Part shown: in pieces, positions 14,559 through 18,848 of the stretch
Layout: each line of letters opens with the position of its first letter
Numbering within the stretch: the first letter of the stretch is position 1
Origin: Bacillota bacterium
Lineage (GTDB): Bacteria; Bacillota; Clostridia; Acetivibrionales; JAFADI01
Assembly: GCA_023424965.1 (NCBI GenBank)
Contig: JAFADI010000131.1
Span: forward strand, 1 to 18,848
Direction of reading: 5' to 3'
Length of the DNA: 18,848 nucleotides
Program-made: the position numbers and the translations under genes
The notes under the pieces: generated by a model
The model's input: the letters and a program-made list of their open reading frames with translations, nothing else
Told to the model about the DNA's origin: nothing
The model's database searches: none

Positions 14559-14735
14559 GTGACAAACGTGGCGATGGGATCGATTTTATTCATACCTTTA
14601 ATTTTGCTGTGGCTGGCTGCGGCAGGACTGGGCATTTATGTGATAATTCTTGTTATAAAGCTTGCCCACCGGGGTATAAAAGCCCTTGATATCTATATTT
14701 ACAACAATGAAAAAGGGCATAAGGACAACGGATGA
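14559..14735 (+). CDS. Small membrane protein (58 residues)
   Basis: A GTG at 14559 follows AAGGGAG (14544-14550) with 8 bases of spacing and opens a 58-codon frame ending in TGA at 14733-14735; GTG 14568 is an alternative start. A hydrophobic segment (about residues 8-34, containing IPLILLWLAAAGLGIYVIIL) is followed by a short basic tail, KLAHRGIKALDIYIYNN, ending with charged residues. This is one membrane span with a cytoplasmic amphipathic tail, a form common in unannotated clostridial small proteins. I recognise no family. It lies 64 bases ahead of the Fur-family gene on the same strand and could share its transcript. Confidence 0.6.
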   Translation: MTNVAMGSILFIPLILLWLAAAGLGIYVIILVIKLAHRGIKALDIYIYNNEKGHKDNG

Positions 14736-14799
14736 GTTGAAAAGCAGTTTTTATTGAAGTAAAATGGATATAATTCTAGTAACTCTAAGGATGTAGGAA

Positions 14800-15231
14800 A
14801 TGGCGAAAGAAATAAATGCCGGCAATATATTGAAAAAGCAAGGCTGCAAGAATACCAAGTCCAGGAGGGCTGTGATTGAAATCCTGGAAAAGAGTCCTCT
14901 GCCCCTATCGGCGGAAGAGATTTTTATCAACATAAAAGAAAGCGGTATAAGCATTAACCTCTCTACGGTATACAGGGTGCTTGAGCTTATAGAAAGCAAG
15001 GGGCTGGCCTCAAAGACGCTGCTCGGCGACGGCAAGGCCAGGTATGAACTCACCGTTGACGGTCACCGGCACCACCTCATCTGTACCGGCTGCCGCAAGA
15101 TGATCCCCATTGATGACTGTCCCCTGTTCCAGCTTGAAAAGGAGGTGGGAGCCAGAACCAATTTCGACATTACCGGCCACCGGCTTGAGCTGTATGGCCT
15201 GTGTCCCGAATGCAGGAACGGGGAGCAGTAA
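14800..15231 (+). CDS. Fur-family metalloregulator (Fur/Zur/PerR type)
   Basis: A 143-residue DNA-binding repressor. Residues about 10-80 are the winged helix, with recognition helix NLSTVYRVLELIESKGL at about 53-69. The dimerisation domain carries the structural zinc site Cys95-x2-Cys98 and Cys135-x2-Cys138, plus a His-rich metal site (HRHH, 89-92) and His127. The sequence HHLICTGCRKMIPIDDCPL is as compatible with a zinc sensor (Zur) as with Fur; I see no decisive PerR signature. The start ATG 14800 follows CTAAGGA, and a consensus TATAAT lies at 14769-14774 with no good -35. A Fur- or Per-box-like operator is not obvious upstream. A strong terminator follows, so it is not cotranscribed with the ABC locus. 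Confidence 0.9.
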   Translation: MAKEINAGNILKKQGCKNTKSRRAVIEILEKSPLPLSAEEIFINIKESGISINLSTVYRVLELIESKGLASKTLLGDGKARYELTVDGHRHHLICTGCRKMIPIDDCPLFQLEKEVGARTNFDITGHRLELYGLCPECRNGEQ

Positions 15232-15255
15232 AATAAAACATAACTAGCATACATG

Positions 15256-15292
15256 GAGTCTGATTATTAATGAATAATCAGGCTTTTTCTTT
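15256..15292 (+). terminator. Terminator of the Fur-family gene
   Basis: CTGATTATT (15260-15268) and AATAATCAG (15273-15281) form a perfect 9-bp stem with an AATG loop, extended by one G-C and wobble pairs, and followed by CTTTTTCTTTTTC. Confidence 0.9.
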
Positions 15293-15341
15293 TTCAATCC
15301 ATCCTATAGGTTTCCATCTGACAATTATGAACTTTTTATTA

Positions 15342-15417
15342 ACTATTCCAATAGTCATTGACGGAAGGTGACTATTGCGGTAGTATCTATTTATGGATTG
15401 ACTATCCAAGTAGTCAA
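15342..15417. promoter_or_regulatory. Three related palindromic operators over the ABC-locus promoter
   Basis: Three copies of ACTAT(T/C)-N2-(A/G)(A/G)TAGT lie at 15342-15355 (perfect inverted repeat), 15371-15384 and 15401-15414, at intervals of 29 and 30 bp. The third extends to a perfect 7-bp inverted repeat, TTGACTA-N6-TAGTCAA (15398-15417). The set flanks and covers the promoter at 15358-15386. Short symmetric TTGACTA-type operators are common for TetR/AcrR-family repressors, so that is my guess for the regulator; none is encoded in the window. Confidence 0.75.
15358..15386 (+). promoter_or_regulatory. Promoter of the mixed importer/exporter ABC locus
   Basis: TTGACG (15358-15363) and TAGTAT (15381-15386) with a 17-base spacer closely match sigma-A elements and predict a start near 15393. 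Operator 2 covers the spacer and -10, operator 1 ends 3 bases before the -35, and operator 3 begins about 8 bases after the start. Confidence 0.7.
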
Positions 15418-15435
15418 AAAAGAGGAGGACAGAGG

Positions 15436-16278
15436 ATGCGGGTATTATTTTTTCTTGCACCCAGCCTTGTGGGGTTTTTGATCTTCTTTTTCCTGCCCTT
15501 TGCAGGAGGACTCTATTATTCTGTGGTAGACAGCCCCATCGGCGGCAGGTTTGTAGGCGTGGCAAATTATATTGCCCTTCTTGGAAATCCTGTTTTTCTT
15601 AAAGCGGGATACAATACCCTGATTTTCACGGCGGTGGGCGTTCCCCTCAACATGCTGCTTTCCCTCGGCCTTGCCCTGCTGCTTGACAGGAGCTTTTACG
15701 GACGGAATATGGTACGGATGGCCTTTATCGTACCTCTGGTGGTTCCGGTAGCCTCCGTGGTCCTGGTGTGGCAGATATTGTTTGACATTAACGGCTCCCT
15801 CAACGCTTTTATTTCATCTCTGGGCCTGCTGCCGGTAGACTGGATGAAGACCGGGTTTGCCAGGCTTGTGGTTGTAACCGTCTATCTGTGGAAGAACATC
15901 GGCTACAATATGGTGCTGTTTTTGGCAGGGCTTCAGAGCATACCCCGTGAATACTACGAAGCGGCCGATATTGACGGAGGAGGTGCCTGGCGCAAGTTTA
16001 CCCACATTACCTTGGTTTATCTGACGCCCACAACGTTCTTTGTAGTTGTGATGTCCATCATCAATTCTTTTAAGGTGTTCAGGGAGACCTACCTGATTTC
16101 CGGCGCCTATCCCCACGACAGCATCTATCTGCTGCAGCACTATATGAACAACAAGTTTGCATCTCTGGATTACCAGATGCTTACTTCTGCCGCTTTTATC
16201 ATGGCTGTTTTTATTTACATTCTTGTGCTGTTTTTATTCAAGATCCAGGCCAAAGTGGGCAGTGCGATGGGAGGGTGA
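15436..16278 (+). CDS. Carbohydrate-type ABC importer permease (MalF/UgpA family)
   Basis: A 280-residue membrane protein with six predicted spans, of the MalF/UgpA branch that forms half of the channel of binding-protein-dependent importers. The EAA loop that docks the ATPase is clear: YYEAADIDGGGAWRKFTHITL, with Glu175-Ala176-Ala177. The start is ATG 15436 behind GAGGAGG; earlier in-frame starts would translate through the operators. The second permease starts 7 bases after its stop. A solute-binding protein gene usually precedes such permeases, but upstream here there is only the operator region and the terminator of the Fur-family gene. By family the substrate would be a sugar or sugar-like solute, but the genes downstream are of efflux type, so this is uncertain. 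Confidence 0.9.
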   Translation: MRVLFFLAPSLVGFLIFFFLPFAGGLYYSVVDSPIGGRFVGVANYIALLGNPVFLKAGYNTLIFTAVGVPLNMLLSLGLALLLDRSFYGRNMVRMAFIVPLVVPVASVVLVWQILFDINGSLNAFISSLGLLPVDWMKTGFARLVVVTVYLWKNIGYNMVLFLAGLQSIPREYYEAADIDGGGAWRKFTHITLVYLTPTTFFVVVMSIINSFKVFRETYLISGAYPHDSIYLLQHYMNNKFASLDYQMLTSAAFIMAVFIYILVLFLFKIQAKVGSAMGG

Positions 16279-16285
16279 CAAGGTG

Positions 16286-17182
16286 ATGGACATTGACGCA
16301 AATATCCGGCGAAGGTCCGGGAAACTGGTATTGCCTGCCGCTCTGCTTGTCATAGCCCTGCTGTTCCTGTTTCCCCTTCTGCTGACAATTGCCGATTCCT
16401 TCATGAGCGAACAGGAGATTAAGAACAGCTACGGCATGGTAACTTCAAGGGATTCAAGCAGGGAGGACAACGCCTTTTCCGGGAAGTATGCCGATGTAAG
16501 GTTCATACCCGCCATGGCTACGGTGGAGCAGTACTATACCGCCCTTATCCAGAGGACGCAGTTTCTCATCAAGTTCTGGAATTCGGTGATCATCACGGTT
16601 CCCATCATCCTTGGGCAGGTTGTTGTGGCATCCATGGCGGCCTATGCCTTTGCAAAGCTGGACTTCGCTTTCCGTGACCCGTTGTTCTTTACATATATCA
16701 TCGTGATGATGATGCCCTTCCAGGTAACCCTGGTGCCCAATTATATCATCGCCGGCAAGCTGGGTCTGACGGGAAGCTACTTATCCATCATACTGCCGGG
16801 TGTATTCGGCACCTTCGGAGTCTTTCTGCTGAGGCAGTTCATGGTGTACCTTCCCGATGCCTATATAGAAGCTGCGAAGGTGGATGGAGCCAGTGATTTC
16901 GGGATTTTTTCAAGGGTCGTCCTCCCCATGTCGAAGACGGGACTTGCCGCCCTCTCCATTTTGGTTTTCATCGACAACTGGAATATGGTGGAACAGCCTT
17001 TGATTTTCCTGCAGGATGTGAACAAGCATCCCCTGTCCATTTACCTGTCCAGCATCAACCAGGGGGAGCTGGGGATCGCCTTCGCCGCATCCACCATCTA
17101 TATGCTGCCCATGCTGCTGGTGTTCGTTTACGGGGAGAATTACCTGGTGCAGGGCATTCAGCTCTCGGGACTCAAAGGCTGA
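16286..17182 (+). CDS. Carbohydrate-type ABC importer permease (MalG/UgpE family)
   Basis: A 298-residue partner permease, six spans, with the EAA loop YIEAAKVDGASDFGIFSRVVLP (Glu195-Ala196-Ala197). The loop between spans 1 and 2 is enlarged and hydrophilic, at about residues 45-90 (containing NSYGMVTSRDSSREDNAFSG), compared with the short loop usual in MalG-type proteins. GGGAGGG at 16269-16275 serves either ATG 16286 or GTG 16283; I chose the ATG. Its start is coupled to the end of the first permease. A hairpin (17228-17244) lies in the 109-base gap before the next gene. Confidence 0.9.
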   Translation: MDIDANIRRRSGKLVLPAALLVIALLFLFPLLLTIADSFMSEQEIKNSYGMVTSRDSSREDNAFSGKYADVRFIPAMATVEQYYTALIQRTQFLIKFWNSVIITVPIILGQVVVASMAAYAFAKLDFAFRDPLFFTYIIVMMMPFQVTLVPNYIIAGKLGLTGSYLSIILPGVFGTFGVFLLRQFMVYLPDAYIEAAKVDGASDFGIFSRVVLPMSKTGLAALSILVFIDNWNMVEQPLIFLQDVNKHPLSIYLSSINQGELGIAFAASTIYMLPMLLVFVYGENYLVQGIQLSGLKG

Positions 17183-17227
17183 CCCAGGAGGGCGGGAGAA
17201 TTATTGGAAGGGCACTTTGAACCGGCG

Positions 17228-17244
17228 GCTTCCCGGAGGGAAGC
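17228..17244 (+). repeat. Small hairpin between the second permease and the adaptor gene
   Basis: GCTTCCC and GGGAAGC pair perfectly around GGA. No T tract follows, so transcription probably continues. It could stabilise or separate parts of the message and set different amounts of importer permeases and adaptor. Confidence 0.4.
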
Positions 17245-17291
17245 GTTGAACGAAAGTATGGAAAATTGAAACCGGAGGTAGGACAAAGGAT

Positions 17292-18563
17292 ATGAACATA
17301 GTGGATGAGGCGGCAGATACCAGGAGGAAGACAACGGGAAAGGCGGCGGCAGTATTTCTTGTGGTCATGCTTCTTTTAACCTTCTTTTCAAGCACCATCA
17401 ACAATTTTACCATGCCCAAGGTGACCTATGAGGCTCCTGCCAGCGGGGCACTGCTCAAGGAGGCCGCAGGCACCGGAAATGTGGAGGCAAAAACGGTACA
17501 TGACCTGTATGTCCGCAGCAATCTACGGGTGACGGGCGTGATGGTAAAGGCGGGGGATGAGGTAAAGCAGGGTCAAACCCTGCTGACCCTTGACACCACC
17601 GATATAGAGAAGCAATTGAAGGATGAGCAGGACAGGTGTGCCCAGAAAAGGCTGCAGCTCGAAAGACTCCTGGAAGCGGGATCCCCGGATTCTTTGCTGG
17701 GCCTGGATAAGGCAGTTCAAACGGCCCTTCAGAATGCAGAAAAAGCCCGTAGAAATTATGACAGCAGCAAAAGCCTTTATGAGGCGGGGGCCATACCGGC
17801 CAATGACCTGGAGGATGCGAGGATAAACCTTGAGAATGCCGGGACGGACTATGAGATCGCCAAAAAGAACAGGGATAAAGCGGCAAAGGACAACGGAAGG
17901 GACATTGAAAGCATCCGGCTGGACATCGCCATGGCAGAGCGGGAGATCGCCTGGCTTTCCCAAGAGGGAGGCATGGGTACGGTGACGGCACCCTGCGACG
18001 GAATTGTTACGGGACTGTATTATTCCCAGGGGATGACGGCAAATTCTTCCCAGCCCCTGTATGAGATTTCCGATACTAAAGGAGGCTTCCAGTTCGTGGC
18101 CGCCGTCGATGTAACCGCCGCCCAATACCTGGAGCCGGGGGATGGCGCGGAGGTATCCATAAGCTCCTTAAACGGCAGGGTTATCCAGGGAAAGGTAAGC
18201 CGGATCAGGGACAATCAACAGCAGCCCGGTGTAAAAAAGGATGTGACCATCGATATTTCCTCCCAAGAGTTGATTGGCGGTGAGAGCGGTACGGCGTACC
18301 TTAAAAAGAGCATGGGGGCTTTCAAAGTGCTGGTGCCCAATTCGGCGCTGGGACAGGACAATGACGGATACTTCGTCTATGTACTTAAGGACAAAAAAGG
18401 CCCCCTTGGCAATGAATTCTATGCGGAAAAGGTGTCTGTAAATACCGGTGACTCGGATAACATAAAAACTGCGGTTCTAAGCGGTATAAGCGCCGGGGAC
18501 AGGGTCATTTCAAGCAGTGACAAGCCTTTGTCCGACGGCATGCGGGTTATGCCCGCCAAGTGA
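17292..18563 (+). CDS. HlyD/MacA-like membrane fusion protein with coiled-coil hairpin
   Basis: A 423-residue adaptor. A basic N-terminus and one membrane span (about 17-38) anchor it. The first half of the lipoyl domain is at about 68-103 (VMVKAGDEVKQGQTLLTLD). A long helical hairpin follows at about 104-222, rich in Lys, Glu, Gln and Ala, with a turn near YEAGAIPANDLEDA. The second lipoyl half is VTAPCDGIVTGLYYSQG (about 233-249). A beta-barrel and a membrane-proximal domain reach the end. Unlike the adaptor at 11326-12333, it keeps the hairpin. GGAGGT lies 12 bases before ATG 17292, and AAAGGA is too close. It follows the two importer permeases and comes before a MacB-like permease, 12 bases on, which is its likely partner. 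Confidence 0.9.
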   Translation: MNIVDEAADTRRKTTGKAAAVFLVVMLLLTFFSSTINNFTMPKVTYEAPASGALLKEAAGTGNVEAKTVHDLYVRSNLRVTGVMVKAGDEVKQGQTLLTLDTTDIEKQLKDEQDRCAQKRLQLERLLEAGSPDSLLGLDKAVQTALQNAEKARRNYDSSKSLYEAGAIPANDLEDARINLENAGTDYEIAKKNRDKAAKDNGRDIESIRLDIAMAEREIAWLSQEGGMGTVTAPCDGIVTGLYYSQGMTANSSQPLYEISDTKGGFQFVAAVDVTAAQYLEPGDGAEVSISSLNGRVIQGKVSRIRDNQQQPGVKKDVTIDISSQELIGGESGTAYLKKSMGAFKVLVPNSALGQDNDGYFVYVLKDKKGPLGNEFYAEKVSVNTGDSDNIKTAVLSGISAGDRVISSSDKPLSDGMRVMPAK

Positions 18564-18575
18564 GGGGGAGGGAAC

Positions 18576-18848
18576 ATGAAAAGAAGAAAATTGCCCGGGG
18601 CCCTGGTGTTTTCAGGGATTCTGCTCATCCTTTCCTGTGTTGTGCTGGGAAAAGGGCTGGTTGCGGCATGCTCCCGCTGGAACGGCGATTATGCCATGCA
18701 AAAGGTGGTGGCTACGGTTAAAAACCCCGGGGATTCCCGGGCTGCCAATGCTTTCTCCGTGGAAGACCTTGAAAGGCTTAAAAAAGAACTTGCAACCGGG
18801 GATATTAGTTGCACCGCCCGGCCCGGGGCCGGCCATACCTCCGTTTCC
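18576..18848 (+). CDS. MacB-like ABC transporter permease, N-terminal part (cut by window end)
   Basis: ATG 18576 behind GGGGGAGG opens a frame that stays open for 91 codons to the window edge. The N-terminus is basic (MKRRKLPG), then one membrane span (about 9-30). An extracytoplasmic segment follows, including NAFSVEDLERLKKELATGD and ending in a Ser/Gly-rich stretch. That is the start expected of a MacB periplasmic-core domain. The position right after the adaptor supports this. Only the first quarter or less of such a protein is visible, so the family call rests on layout more than on motifs. Confidence 0.55.
   Translation, partial: MKRRKLPGALVFSGILLILSCVVLGKGLVAACSRWNGDYAMQKVVATVKNPGDSRAANAFSVEDLERLKKELATGDISCTARPGAGHTSVS

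Noticed and set aside
14769..14799. Fur or Per box upstream of the Fur-family gene
   Set aside because: Only half-site resemblance (ATATAAT) is present, which is also just the -10 element. There is no symmetric partner.
15358..15435. Extended N-terminus for the first importer permease
   Set aside because: Translation from 15358 would begin at the promoter -35 and run through two operators, upstream of the transcription start. GAGGAGG clearly serves ATG 15436.

Overview
The window looks like chromosomal DNA from an anaerobic, Gram-positive member of the Clostridia. The signs are strong AGGAGG-type ribosome binding sites, moderate GC content, a copper-amine-oxidase-like 'stalk' domain on an exported protein, Gram-positive-type efflux adaptors with an N-terminal membrane anchor, and a typical clostridial gene mix. 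I do not name a species. I found no rRNA, tRNA, CRISPR array, insertion sequence or prophage gene.

Layout, left to right. Positions 1-462 are a long AT-rich leader with candidate promoters, two inverted repeats and no recognised riboswitch. It precedes an exported protein made of a stalk domain, seven TPRs and an S41 peptidase domain (463-3165), closed by a strong terminator. Next is a polyphosphate pair, ppx/GppA-HD (3388-4935) and ppk1 (4960-7071), behind a Pho-box-like 11-bp direct repeat. A class IV aminotransferase (7183-8007) and a beta-lactamase-fold serine hydrolase lipoprotein (8056-9168) follow on the same strand.

On the minus strand lie a 48-residue membrane protein too short for routine gene calling (9181-9327) and a three-gene MacAB/YknXYZ-type efflux operon (adaptor, ATPase, permease; transcribed from 12333 down to 9456). 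The efflux promoter has a consensus -10, a poor -35 and a direct repeat typical of OmpR-family response regulators. Divergent from it is an APC-family amino acid permease (12507-13859). Then come a bacteriohemerythrin with all seven iron ligands (13933-14346), a 58-residue membrane protein (14559-14735) and a Fur-family regulator (14800-15231) with its terminator.

The right end (15436 to beyond 18848) is the most interesting part. Two MalF/MalG-type importer permeases are followed by a membrane fusion protein with a long coiled-coil hairpin and the start of what looks like a MacB-type permease. No solute-binding protein or ATPase is seen in the window. The promoter of this locus carries three related palindromes spaced 29-30 bp apart, one upstream of the -35, one across the spacer and -10, and one just past the start of transcription. 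That is the layout of a tightly repressed, inducible locus.
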